A stretch of DNA of 64,000 nucleotides from positions 1,612,001-1,676,000 of the forward strand of contig NZ_CP013232.1 of NCBI RefSeq assembly GCF_001584145.1, given 5' to 3'. Position numbers and translations under genes: made by a program. Source of the stretch: Collimonas fungivorans. Lineage in GTDB: Bacteria > Pseudomonadota > Gammaproteobacteria > Burkholderiales > Burkholderiaceae_D. Positions 18,162-26,179 of this stretch are shown here, in pieces. Below the pieces are notes generated by a model. It did no database searches and was not told where the DNA came from. It saw only the letters and a program-made list of their open reading frames with translations. How positions within the stretch are numbered: position 1 is the first letter of the stretch; each line of letters starts with the position of its first letter.

Positions 18162-19239
18162 ATGCCAGCTCGATACGTTGAGTCGTCTGCGGATCGAACC
18201 AGTGTAGGGCCGTGGCGTCAAAACCGGCAGTGATTTGCTGGCCTGTCACGACCGCGGTCGCGGCCGGCACCCGCATCACCAGCAGCTGGTCTCCTATCGA
18301 AGCATGCACCAGCAGGTCGGCGCCCAAGGCTTCCACCAGTTCCGCGCGCAGGTTCAAGCCGGGCCGGCCGAAGATCAGCTGCTCCGGACGCAGGCCCATG
18401 ATGCACTCGCGGCCGGCGATTGCGCCGTGGACGAATGGCAATGCGACGGCGTCGGCGTTGGCCAGGATGAAGCTGCTGCCGTCCTCCGCCAGCTGTCCCT
18501 GCAGCAGGTTCATCGGCGGCGAGCCGATAAAGCTGGCGACGAAGGTGGTGGCCGGTTTGGCGTAGACCTCGGCAGGCGTGCCTATCTGTTCGGCGCGGCC
18601 GCCGTTCATGACGATCATGCGTTGGCCCAGGGTCATGGCTTCGACCTGGTCATGCGTCACATACAAGCTGGTGGTGCCCAGCGTGCGGTGCAGTTTCTGG
18701 ATTTCCAGGCGCATCTGTACGCGCAGCTTGGCGTCCAGGTTGGACAGCGGTTCATCGAACAGGAACACCGCCGGCTCGCGCACGATGGCGCGTCCCATCG
18801 CCACCCGCTGGCGCTGGCCGCCGGACAGCTGGCGCGGGGTGCGTTGCAGCAGCGCGCCCAGTTCCAGGATCTTGGCTGCCTTCTGCACTCGCACCTCGAT
18901 GTCGTCCTTGCCCAGGCCGCGGATCTTCAGGCCGTAGGCCATGTTCTCGTACACGCTCATGTGCGGGTACAGCGCGTAATTCTGGAACACCATGGCGATG
19001 TCGCGGTCTTTCGGCTCCAGCCGGTTGACCACGCGGTCGCCGATGACGATGTCGCCGGAAGTGACTTCTTCCAGGCCCGCCACCATGCGCAGCAAGGTCG
19101 ACTTGCCGCAGCCGGAAGGACCTACCATGACGATGAATTCGCCATCGGCGATATCGATCGAAATGCCGTGGATGACATCGACCGCCTTGGGCGCCTTGCC
19201 GTAGGTTTTCTTGACGTTTTCTAGGTGTACTTTTGCCAT
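18160..19239 (-). CDS. ugpC: sn-Glycerol-3-phosphate ABC transporter ATP-binding protein
   Basis: ATPase of 359 residues (E. coli UgpC 356) that powers uptake of glycerol-3-phosphate and its diesters. Walker A is GPSGCGKST near residue 39, the signature [16 protein letters not shown] near 134, Walker [14 protein letters not shown], and the switch His is in [10 protein letters not shown]. The C-terminal third is a TOBE/OB-fold regulatory domain of the MalK type. The ATG at 19239 is preferred over an upstream frame extension because it begins the conserved [14 protein letters not shown] and AGAAG precedes it. It follows ugpE with one base between stop and start, as the last gene of ugpBAEC. No ugpQ phosphodiesterase gene is adjacent. 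Confidence 0.92.
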   Translation of the reverse strand: MAKVHLENVKKTYGKAPKAVDVIHGISIDIADGEFIVMVGPSGCGKSTLLRMVAGLEEVTSGDIVIGDRVVNRLEPKDRDIAMVFQNYALYPHMSVYENMAYGLKIRGLGKDDIEVRVQKAAKILELGALLQRTPRQLSGGQRQRVAMGRAIVREPAVFLFDEPLSNLDAKLRVQMRLEIQKLHRTLGTTSLYVTHDQVEAMTLGQRMIVMNGGRAEQIGTPAEVYAKPATTFVASFIGSPPMNLLQGQLAEDGSSFILANADAVALPFVHGAIAGRECIMGLRPEQLIFGRPGLNLRAELVEALGADLLVHASIGDQLLVMRVPAATAVVTGQQITAGFDATALHWFDPQTTQRIELA

Positions 19240-19240
19240 A

Positions 19241-20092
19241 TCACTTCTCGGAATCAACCAGACCTTTAACAAACCATTTTTGCATCACCACCACTACCAG
19301 GCCCGGCGGCAGCATCGCCAGCACCAGGGTCGCCATCACCATATTCCATTCCACCGCCGAATCGCCGCCGGCGATCAGCGTCTTGATGCCTATGCCGATC
19401 GGATACATGTCTTGGTTGGTGGCGATCATCAGCGGCCACAGGTACTGGTTCCAGCCGTAGATGAACATGATCACGAACAGCGCGATGACATTGGTGCGCG
19501 ACAGCGGCCAGATCACGTCCTTGAAAAAGCGCAAGGGACCGGCGCCGTCGATGCGCGCTGCTTCCGCCAGTTCATCGGGAATGGTCAGGAAGAACTGGCG
19601 GAACAGGAAAGTGGCGGTGGCCGACGCGATCAGCGGTATGGTCAGGCCGGCGTAGCTGTTGAGCATGTGGAAGTCGGACACCACCTGGTAGGTCGGCGTG
19701 ATGCGCACCTCCACCGGCAGCATCAGAGTCATGAAAATCATCCAGAAGAACAGCGAGCGTCCGGGAAACCGGAAGTACACCATGGCGAATGCCGACAGCA
19801 TCGAAATCGAGATCTTGCCGATCGCGATCGTCAGCGCCGATATCAGGCTCACCAGCAGCATGCGCGCCACCGGCGGCGCCGAGACGTTGCCGGATGCACC
19901 CTTGGTCAGCAGGGCGCCGTAGTTTTCGACAAGATGGCTGCCGGGCAGCAGCGACAGTGGCGCTGCCGCTGCTTCCTGCGCGGTTTGCGTGCTGGCGACA
20001 AAAGCTACATACAGCGGGAAGGCGATGATGATGAGGCCCAGGATCAGCACCAGGTGGCTGACCATGTCGAGGATGGGGCGGCGCTCAATCAT
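19241..20092 (-). CDS. ugpE: sn-Glycerol-3-phosphate ABC transporter permease UgpE
   Basis: Inner-membrane permease of 283 residues (E. coli UgpE 281) with six predicted helices, starting [19 protein letters not shown]. The cytoplasmic coupling loop has the EAA motif [14 protein letters not shown] about 90 residues from the C-terminus. It pairs with UgpA to form the channel energised by UgpC. Its stop is one base from the ugpC start, and its start lies 21 bases after ugpA, so the genes are co-transcribed. Confidence 0.93.
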   Translation of the reverse strand: MIERRPILDMVSHLVLILGLIIIAFPLYVAFVASTQTAQEAAAAPLSLLPGSHLVENYGALLTKGASGNVSAPPVARMLLVSLISALTIAIGKISISMLSAFAMVYFRFPGRSLFFWMIFMTLMLPVEVRITPTYQVVSDFHMLNSYAGLTIPLIASATATFLFRQFFLTIPDELAEAARIDGAGPLRFFKDVIWPLSRTNVIALFVIMFIYGWNQYLWPLMIATNQDMYPIGIGIKTLIAGGDSAVEWNMVMATLVLAMLPPGLVVVVMQKWFVKGLVDSEK

Positions 20093-20113
20093 GGGCGGCT
20101 TTCGTGACAGTTT

Positions 20114-21022
20114 TCATGCGTACTGGACTTTCTTTTCAACATACTTGAACTGCGCCACGGTGAGCACGATGACGATGGTCATCAGGATCACCGACTGCGC
20201 CGCGGCGCTGCCCAGGTCGCCGCCCTTGAAGCCGTCGATGAAGACCTTGTAGACCAGGATCTCGGTATCCTTGCCGGGGCCGCCCTGGGTGGTGGCTTCG
20301 ATGATGGCAAAGGTGTCGAAGAAGGCGTAGACGATGTTCACCACCAGCAGGAAAAAAGTGGTGGGCGACAGCAGCGGGAAAATGATGGTGGCGAAGCGCT
20401 TGACCGGGCCGGCGCCGTCGATCGCGGCGGCTTCGATCAGCGACTTCGGTATCGCTTGCAGGCCGGCCAGGAAGAACAGGAAGTTGTAGCTGACCTGTTT
20501 CCAGACGGCGGCGATCACGATCAGTATCATCGCGTGACGGCCGTTCAGCACGTGGTTCCAGTCGATGCCGATGTAATGCAACCAGTTGGAGACGATCCCG
20601 AGCGTGGGGCTCAGCATGAACATCCACAGCACGCCAACCACCACTGGCGACACAGCGTAGGGCCAGATCAGGAAGGTCTTGTAGATGGCCGAGCCTTTCA
20701 CCACGCGGTCGGCAAAAGCGGCCAGCATCAGCGACAGCGACAGGCCGAGTACGGCGACCAGGATGGAAAACACCGCGGTGGTCTTGAACGAGGCGAGGTA
20801 ATTGCTGTCGGCGAACAGGGTGCGGAAATTGTCGAACCAGACGAATTCGGAATAACCGCCGAAAGCGTCCTGCAGCAGCATCGACTGGTACAGGGCTTGC
20901 ACCGCCGGCCAGACGAAAAACAACAGGGTGACAATGATCTGCGGCGCGACCAGCGCGTAAGGCAGCCAGGCAGACTTGAAGCGAGCGCGTTTTTCCAAGA
21001 TGAGGCTTTCTGACCGGAGCAT
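20114..21022 (-). CDS. ugpA: sn-Glycerol-3-phosphate ABC transporter permease UgpA
   Basis: Inner-membrane permease of 302 residues (E. coli UgpA 295) with six helices. The EAA coupling motif is EAAAIDGAGPVKRF. The first residues (MLRSESLILEKRARFKSAWLPY) are cytoplasmic and positively charged. It is separated from ugpB by 76 bases that contain a perfect 12-bp hairpin. This is a common place for mRNA processing or partial termination, which lets the binding protein be made in excess over the permeases. Confidence 0.93.
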   Translation of the reverse strand: MLRSESLILEKRARFKSAWLPYALVAPQIIVTLLFFVWPAVQALYQSMLLQDAFGGYSEFVWFDNFRTLFADSNYLASFKTTAVFSILVAVLGLSLSLMLAAFADRVVKGSAIYKTFLIWPYAVSPVVVGVLWMFMLSPTLGIVSNWLHYIGIDWNHVLNGRHAMILIVIAAVWKQVSYNFLFFLAGLQAIPKSLIEAAAIDGAGPVKRFATIIFPLLSPTTFFLLVVNIVYAFFDTFAIIEATTQGGPGKDTEILVYKVFIDGFKGGDLGSAAAQSVILMTIVIVLTVAQFKYVEKKVQYA

Positions 21023-21065
21023 CCGCGCTGGCGCGGGATTTCAGGGTATGACGGAATGCAATTCC

Positions 21066-21093
21066 GTAGGGTGGGCAAATATGCCCACCCTAC
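21066..21093. repeat. Perfect 12-bp inverted repeat between ugpB and ugpA
   Basis: GTAGGGTGGGCA, loop AATA, TGCCCACCCTAC. There is no T-run, so it is not a simple terminator. The GTAGGGTGGGC sequence resembles a widespread intergenic repeat of proteobacteria. In the mRNA it would form a stable stem just after the ugpB stop and could protect the ugpB message from 3' decay. Confidence 0.75.
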
Positions 21094-21098
21094 ATTAA

Positions 21099-22406
21099 TT
21101 ACTTGTTGGTTTTCTCGAAACGTTCCAGCAGCAGGTTGCCGCGCTCCACCGCGGTATCCAGCGCCTGTTTCGGCGTGATCTTGCCGGTCCAGACGTTTTC
21201 CAGTTCTTCATCGATGATGGTGCGGATCTGCGGCATGTTGCCGAGGCGGATGCCGCGCGACTTGTCGGTGGTCTTGGTGATCATCTGCTTGACTGGCACA
21301 TCGGTGCCCGGATTGCGTTCATAGAAACCGGACTTCTTTGTGATTTCGTAAGCCGCCGTGGTGGTCGGCAGGTAGCCGGTTTCCTGATGCCATTTGGCTT
21401 GCACTTCCGGTTTCGACAGGAATTTGAAGAACTTGGCCACGCCCTTGTAGTCCTCGGTTTTCTTGCCGCCCATGACCCACAGCGAAGCGCCGCCTATCAT
21501 GGTGTTTTGCGGCGCGCCCGGCACGTCGTTGTAATACGGCAGGGTGGCGATGCCGAACTTGAACTTGGAATTTTTGGCGATATCCGCATAGCTGGACGAC
21601 GAACCGGTCAGGATGCCGCACTCGCCGGCATAGAATTTCGAGGTAGCTTCATCCTTGCGGCCGGCGTAGGTGAAGTAGCCTTGCTTGGCCCAGTTGGCCA
21701 GGTTTTCGATATGCTTGACGTGCAGCGGGCTGTTGAATTTCAGGCGTGTGTCGAGGCCGTCGAAGCCATTGTTCTTGGAGGCAAATTCGACATTGTGCCA
21801 GGTCGAGAACGATTCCAGCTCGACCCACGACTGCCAGGTCGTGGTGTAGGCGCATTTGGCGCCGCTGGCTTTCAGCTTGGCGGCATCGACCGCGAGTTCC
21901 TGCCAGGTCACCGGCGGCTTGTTGGGGTCCAGCCCGGCCTTGGTGAACATGTCCTTGTTATAGAACATCACTGTAGTCGAACTGTTGAACGGCAGCGACA
22001 GCAGGCCGCCGCCTTTAGGCGCGGCGTAATAGCCGCCGATGGCCGGCACGTAGGCAGAAGGATCGAACGGTTCGCCGGCCAGCTTCATGACTTCCGACAC
22101 CGGCTTGATGGCGCCCTTGGAGTACATCATGGTGGCGGTGCCGACTTCGAACACCTGCAGGATATCTGGCGCGTTGCCGGCGCGGTAGGCGGCGGTTGCC
22201 GCTGCCATGGCTTCGTCGTAGGCGCCTTTGTAAACCGGGGTGACCTTGTATTCCGACTGGCTCTTGTTGAATTCGTCGGCCAGCCCGTTGACGCGGTCGC
22301 CGAGAGCGCCGGCCATCGAGTGCCACCACGATATCTCGGTGGCGGCGTGCGCCGCAACGCTCATGGTCGCCAGTGTGCAAGCGACAGCCAGTGCTTTCAA
22401 TTTCAT
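21099..22406 (-). CDS. ugpB: sn-Glycerol-3-phosphate periplasmic binding protein
   Basis: Solute-binding protein of 435 residues (E. coli UgpB 438). The signal peptide [21 protein letters not shown] is followed by mature [18 protein letters not shown], the UgpB start; Trp and the following loop contact the ligand. Further family segments are [19 protein letters not shown] and a Ser-rich [13 protein letters not shown]. The ATG at 22406 has a strong GGAGG three bases after which CCTG leads to the start. The frame extends upstream but without a ribosome site. First gene of ugpBAEC. A candidate Pho box lies 39 bases upstream, consistent with the phosphate-starvation control known for ugp in E. 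coli. Confidence 0.94.
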   Translation of the reverse strand: MKLKALAVACTLATMSVAAHAATEISWWHSMAGALGDRVNGLADEFNKSQSEYKVTPVYKGAYDEAMAAATAAYRAGNAPDILQVFEVGTATMMYSKGAIKPVSEVMKLAGEPFDPSAYVPAIGGYYAAPKGGGLLSLPFNSSTTVMFYNKDMFTKAGLDPNKPPVTWQELAVDAAKLKASGAKCAYTTTWQSWVELESFSTWHNVEFASKNNGFDGLDTRLKFNSPLHVKHIENLANWAKQGYFTYAGRKDEATSKFYAGECGILTGSSSSYADIAKNSKFKFGIATLPYYNDVPGAPQNTMIGGASLWVMGGKKTEDYKGVAKFFKFLSKPEVQAKWHQETGYLPTTTAAYEITKKSGFYERNPGTDVPVKQMITKTTDKSRGIRLGNMPQIRTIIDEELENVWTGKITPKQALDTAVERGNLLLERFEKTNK

Positions 22407-22444
22407 CAGGGCCTCCGTAAAATTTTTTATGGTAGCGAAGTCAT

Positions 22445-22462
22445 ATGACGACTGCGTGACAG
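22445..22462 (-). promoter_or_regulatory. Candidate Pho box for ugpBAEC
   Basis: Read on the minus strand: CTGTCAC-GCAG-TCGTCAT. Against the PhoB consensus of two CTGTCAT units spaced by 4 bases, the first unit matches 6 of 7 and the second 5 of 7. A TACCAT (-10-like) follows 10 bases later, and the ugpB ATG is 39 bases downstream. Spacing, orientation and gene context all fit. Confidence 0.6.
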
Positions 22463-22634
22463 CAGCGGCCTCGCTATAAAGCCGGATTCTATAGGTGAGT
22501 TTGTCAGCCGCGCAATGTTTGTTTTTCTTATGCGCAATGAAAGGCGATATGCAGCCCGATTTACAAGCTTGATTCACGAGCCTGGTTTGCGGCTTGCCAT
22601 TGCTCCATAAGCGCAGCTTCGGGAATTGAGTCTG

Positions 22635-22652
22635 GTGTAATAATAATTACCG
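22635..22652. promoter_or_regulatory. Candidate TetR operator, site 1 (upstream of acyl-CoA dehydrogenase operon)
   Basis: GTGTAATAATAATTACCG holds the core GTAAT-N4-ATTAC shared with sites 3 and 4 and, in weaker form, site 2. It is 151 bases before the leader ORF of the dehydrogenase operon and may be a distal or auxiliary site. The 22407-22785 gap holds no gene other than this regulation. Confidence 0.5.
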
Positions 22653-22746
22653 ATAGTCCGAGACCTGTCTCTAGCTTTCATATTGAAAACCGGTGTATTC
22701 TCAAATACCATCAATCCCGGTGATTTCGACCCTGTGATTGATGTAA

Positions 22747-22764
22747 GTGTAAATTAAATTACAC
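22747..22764. promoter_or_regulatory. Candidate TetR operator, site 2 (proximal, acyl-CoA dehydrogenase operon)
   Basis: GTGTAAATTAAATTACAC is palindromic at 16 of 18 positions. It ends 21 bases before the leader-peptide ATG, so a bound repressor would block transcription start. Its right half AAATTACAC is identical to that of site 3. Confidence 0.65.
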
Positions 22765-22785
22765 AATAAAATATCAGGAGACTAC

Positions 22786-22854
22786 ATGTTTCACGCACTT
22801 ATCTGCCGTACCGACGGCTGCGCCGGTCTTGCCGCTTGCCGGGGCCGCGCATGA
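22786..22854 (+). CDS. Leader peptide ORF overlapping the acyl-CoA dehydrogenase start
   Basis: Twenty-two codons (MFHALICRTDGCAGLAACRG, then RA) preceded by AGGAG at a spacing of 5, the best ribosome site in the region. Its TGA overlaps the dehydrogenase ATG as ATGA, the classic arrangement for translational coupling. The dehydrogenase has only a weak site of its own. Three of the codons are Cys. No homologue is known to me. It could be a functional small peptide or only a device for loading ribosomes. Confidence 0.5.
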   Translation: MFHALICRTDGCAGLAACRGRA

Positions 22855-23990
22855 TCCCGCGCCTGCTGTTCAATTCCGACCATGAAGAGTTTCGCCAGAG
22901 TCTGCGCCGTTTTCTGCAGACTGAAATCTTGCCGCGCCATGCTGCCTGGGAGGAGCAGGGTTTTGTCGACCGCGATGTCTGGCAGCGCGCCGGCGAGCTA
23001 GGTTTCCTGTGCACCAATATGCCGGAGAATTACGGCGGCTCCGGCGTCGACCGCAAATTCAGCACCATCGTGCTGGAAGAGCTGGCCAGCAGCAACGCCT
23101 CGGGCATAGGCTGGCCCCTGCATTCCGACATCGTGGCGCCTTACCTGCTGCGTTACGGCAGCGAAGAACTGAAGCAAGCCTGGCTGCCGAAGATGGCCGC
23201 CGGCACCGCGATCACGGCGATCGCGATGACCGAACCGGGCACCGGCTCGGACCTGCAGGCGATACAGACCACGGCGATCGAGGACGGCGACGATTACATC
23301 GTCAACGGCTCCAAGATATTCATCACCAACGGCTATAACAGCGACATGGTGGTGGCGGCGGTCAAGGTCGGCGACAAGAGCCGCGGAGCGAAGAATGTGT
23401 CCTTGCTGGTGATCGAGGCCGGCCGGCCCGGTTTCAGCAAGGGCAAGCCGCTGAAGAAGATCGGCATGAAGGCGCAGGATACCTGCGAGCTGTTCTTTGA
23501 CAATGTGCGGGTCCCGAAGAGCAACATCGTCGGCCAGGTCGGCGCCGGTTTCACCATGCTGATGCAAGAGCTGGCCTGGGAACGGCTGCTGATTGCGATC
23601 ACCTCGGTCGCCAATGCCGAAGCCATGCTCACCGCAACCATCGAATACACGCGCGACAGGCAAGCCTTCGGCCGCGCCGTGTCGTCGTTCCAGAACACGC
23701 GCTTCAAGCTGGCCGAGATGAAAACCGAGTTGCAGATCGCACGCGTGTTCGTCGACCGCTGCGTCGAGCTGGAAGTGGCGGGCGAATTGCGGGTTGACGC
23801 GGCGGCGGCCGCCAAGTACTGGTGTTCCGATTTGCAAGGCAAGGTGCTGGACCAATGCCTGCAACTGCATGGCGGATACGGTTTCATGCAGGAGTACGCG
23901 ATTGCGCGTGCATTTATCGATGCGCGTGCCCAGCGCATTTATGGCGGCACCAACGAAATCATGAAAGAAATCATTTCCCGCTCAATATGA
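22851..23990 (+). CDS. Acyl-CoA dehydrogenase
   Basis: FAD enzyme of 379 residues that introduces the 2,3 double bond in acyl-CoA. The N-terminal helical domain is followed by the FAD and substrate loop AIAMTEPGTGSDLQAIQT (about 124-141), then the beta-barrel, and the C-terminal helical domain with DRQAFGRAV and QLHGGYGFMQEY. The segment RIYGGTNEIMKEII near the C-terminus holds the usual catalytic-base region (YGGTNEI). The ATG at 22851 is preferred to a TTG at 22836 because it couples to the leader ORF. First enzyme gene of the operon. The electron acceptor is presumably ETF. The chain shape of the substrate is suggested by the neighbours (branched), not by this protein. Confidence 0.92.
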   Translation: MIPRLLFNSDHEEFRQSLRRFLQTEILPRHAAWEEQGFVDRDVWQRAGELGFLCTNMPENYGGSGVDRKFSTIVLEELASSNASGIGWPLHSDIVAPYLLRYGSEELKQAWLPKMAAGTAITAIAMTEPGTGSDLQAIQTTAIEDGDDYIVNGSKIFITNGYNSDMVVAAVKVGDKSRGAKNVSLLVIEAGRPGFSKGKPLKKIGMKAQDTCELFFDNVRVPKSNIVGQVGAGFTMLMQELAWERLLIAITSVANAEAMLTATIEYTRDRQAFGRAVSSFQNTRFKLAEMKTELQIARVFVDRCVELEVAGELRVDAAAAAKYWCSDLQGKVLDQCLQLHGGYGFMQEYAIARAFIDARAQRIYGGTNEIMKEIISRSI

Positions 23991-24026
23991 GTGCGGGTTT
24001 TTCTATTTTGAATAAAGACACAGACC

Positions 24027-24959
24027 ATGGAAAATGAATTACGGAATGAATTGCACTACGACGGCCGGGTGGCGATCGTCACCGGCGCCGGCAATGGCCT
24101 GGGACGGGTGCATGCCTTGCTGCTGGGAGCGCGCGGCGCCCACGTAGTGGTGAATGACCTGGGCGGAGACGTGCATGGCGGCGGCAAGTCCAGCGCCGCT
24201 GCCGACCAGGTGGTGGCGGAGATCAAGGCGGCCGGCGGCAGCGCGATCGCCAATTACGACTCGGTGGAAGACGGCCGCCAGATCGTGCAGACCGCGCTCG
24301 ACCATTTCGGCGGCGTCGATATCGTGATCAACAATGCCGGCATCCTGCGCGACAGCAGTTTCGCCAAGATGAGCGCCGACGACTGGGACCTGATCTACCG
24401 CGTCCACGTGCTGGGCGCTTTCCGCGTCACCCATGCCGCCTGGCCGCACATGCGCAACAAAGGTTACGGCCGCATCGTCATGACCACTTCGGCGGCGGGC
24501 ATCTACGGCAATTTCGGCCAGGCCAACTACAGCATGGCGAAGATGGGCCTGATCGGCATGGCGAATACGCTGGCGATCGAAGGCGCTGCCAAGAACGTGC
24601 TGGTCAACACCATCGCGCCGCTGGCCGGTTCGCGCATTTCGGAAACGGTGATGCCGCCACAGATGATGGAAGCGCTCAAGCCGGAGTTCGTGGCGCCGCT
24701 GGCGGCATACCTGTGTCACGAGAGCTGCAAGGAGAACGGCAGCTTGTTCGAGGTCGGTGCCGGCTTCCACGCCAAGCTGCGCTGGCAGCGCACGCAAGGC
24801 CATCATTTCCACGGACAGGCTTTCGGCCCTGAGCAGGTGGCCCAGCATTGGCAAGAGATTGTCGATTTCGACGACGTTACCTATCCAGGCAGCATAGGCG
24901 AATCGCTGATGTCCATCGTGCAGGACGTCGGCTCGCCCTTTGGCCAGGGCAAGCCATGA
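24027..24959 (+). CDS. SDR dehydrogenase resembling the peroxisomal MFE-2 (3R)-hydroxyacyl-CoA dehydrogenase domain
   Basis: Short-chain dehydrogenase of 310 residues. It has the NAD site [12 protein letters not shown] near residue 19, [11 protein letters not shown] (the adenosine-binding region seen in MFE-2/17-beta-HSD4), NNAG, and the catalytic Ser-Tyr-Lys set in [20 protein letters not shown]. An extra C-terminal segment of about 70 residues beyond the core SDR fold ([15 protein letters not shown] onward) is also typical of MFE-2. The expected reaction is oxidation of (3R)-hydroxyacyl-CoA to 3-ketoacyl-CoA. The matching hydratase-2 (MaoC) domain, fused in MFE-2, is absent from this protein and from the window. 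It lies 36 bases after the dehydrogenase gene and 6 bases before the racemase gene. Confidence 0.82.
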   Translation: MENELRNELHYDGRVAIVTGAGNGLGRVHALLLGARGAHVVVNDLGGDVHGGGKSSAAADQVVAEIKAAGGSAIANYDSVEDGRQIVQTALDHFGGVDIVINNAGILRDSSFAKMSADDWDLIYRVHVLGAFRVTHAAWPHMRNKGYGRIVMTTSAAGIYGNFGQANYSMAKMGLIGMANTLAIEGAAKNVLVNTIAPLAGSRISETVMPPQMMEALKPEFVAPLAAYLCHESCKENGSLFEVGAGFHAKLRWQRTQGHHFHGQAFGPEQVAQHWQEIVDFDDVTYPGSIGESLMSIVQDVGSPFGQGKP

Positions 24960-24965
24960 TCCGCA

Positions 24966-26111
24966 ATGGCTAATCCGCTGCTGTCCGGCATCCGGGTGCT
25001 CGACCTGACCCGTTTGCTGCCTGGTCCCTTTTGCAGCCTTTACCTGGCGCAGATGGGGGCCGAGGTGGTCAAGCTGGAAGAGCCGCAAGGCGGCGATTAC
25101 GCGCGCATGCTGTCGCCTGAATTGTTCACCCTGGTCAATCGCGGCAAGAAATCGGTGACGCTGGATTTGCGGCAGCCGGAAGCGGTCGCCGTGCTGAAGG
25201 TCATGGTGGCGCAGGCCGATGTCCTGATCGAATCGTTCCGGCCCGGCGTGATGGACAAGCTGGGCTGCGGCTACCAGGAACTGAAGATCATCAATCCGCG
25301 CCTGGTCTACGCCGCGCTGACCGGTTACGGCCAGACCGGCCCCTACAAGGACCGCGCCGGCCATGACATGAATTACTGCGCCTACGCCGGCCTGCTGGAC
25401 CAGAGCGGCGCCGCCGGCGGTCCGCCGGCGCTGTCGAATTTCCAGAGCGCCGACCTGGCCGGCGGCGCGCTGACCTGCGCCCTGGGCATCCTGGCGGCGG
25501 TGATAGGCGCCCGTGCCTCGGGCCATGGCACCATGGTCGACGTCGGCATGCTGGACGGCACGCTGGCACTGCAGGCGCTGTCGCTGGCAACTGTCCGCAC
25601 CCTGGGCGCGAGCGCGGCGCGCGGCGGCGATATCTTGAGCGGCGGCCTGGCCAACTACAGCATTTACGCCTGCGCCGACGGCAAGCATGTGGCGATGGCG
25701 GCATTGGAGCCTAAATTTTTCCTGAATTTCTGCAAGGCCGTCGGCCGTCCCGACCTGGCGGCCTTGCCGCTGGCGCCAGGGCCGGATGGCGCAGCGCTGC
25801 GGAGCGCCCTGGAAGTATTATTCAAGGCCCGTTCGCGCGATGAATGGGAGTTGCTGCTGGCTGACCGCGACTGCTGCGTATCCGGCATCTATACCCCGCA
25901 GGAAGCGCTGGACAACCCGCAGGTCAAGGCCCGCGGCCTGGTGCGAATGGACGACGGCAAGCCGTTGCCGGACCTGCCGATCAAGTTCAGCGACGCTGCC
26001 GGCACGACTGGCGATTGCCCGGCATTGGGATCGGATACTTCCAGCGTTCTGACAGGATTGGGGTTTGGTACCGCGGCGCTGGCCGCACTGCGCGCAAGCG
26101 GCGCGATTTGA
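24966..26111 (+). CDS. 2-Methylacyl-CoA racemase (AMACR/MCR-type CaiB family)
   Basis: CaiB-family protein of 381 residues. It is a racemase rather than a transferase: the three catalytic residues of Mycobacterium tuberculosis MCR (H126, D156, E241) correspond to H133 in AGHDMNY, D163 in SADLAGG and E248 in MAALEPKF, with a constant offset of 7. The N-terminal VLDLTRLLPGPFCSLYLAQ and FRPGVMDKLG are also typical of AMACR. The enzyme interconverts (2R)- and (2S)-methylacyl-CoA so that branched acids from isoprenoids or sterol side chains can enter beta-oxidation. It sits inside an operon with a dehydrogenase, an MFE-2-like SDR, a ligase and an SCP2 protein, all consistent with this role. Confidence 0.85.
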   Translation: MANPLLSGIRVLDLTRLLPGPFCSLYLAQMGAEVVKLEEPQGGDYARMLSPELFTLVNRGKKSVTLDLRQPEAVAVLKVMVAQADVLIESFRPGVMDKLGCGYQELKIINPRLVYAALTGYGQTGPYKDRAGHDMNYCAYAGLLDQSGAAGGPPALSNFQSADLAGGALTCALGILAAVIGARASGHGTMVDVGMLDGTLALQALSLATVRTLGASAARGGDILSGGLANYSIYACADGKHVAMAALEPKFFLNFCKAVGRPDLAALPLAPGPDGAALRSALEVLFKARSRDEWELLLADRDCCVSGIYTPQEALDNPQVKARGLVRMDDGKPLPDLPIKFSDAAGTTGDCPALGSDTSSVLTGLGFGTAALAALRASGAI

Positions 26112-26179
26112 AGCAAGGCCATCCGACAGAATAAAAATATCGGCAAGCGGTTATCCAGAGCGATGGGCGAGGAGGCAAT

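Noticed and set aside
24039..25688. 549-codon minus-strand frame opposite the SDR and racemase genes
   Set aside because: Shadow of strongly supported genes; low-complexity Ala/Gln/Arg/His composition and no conserved motif.
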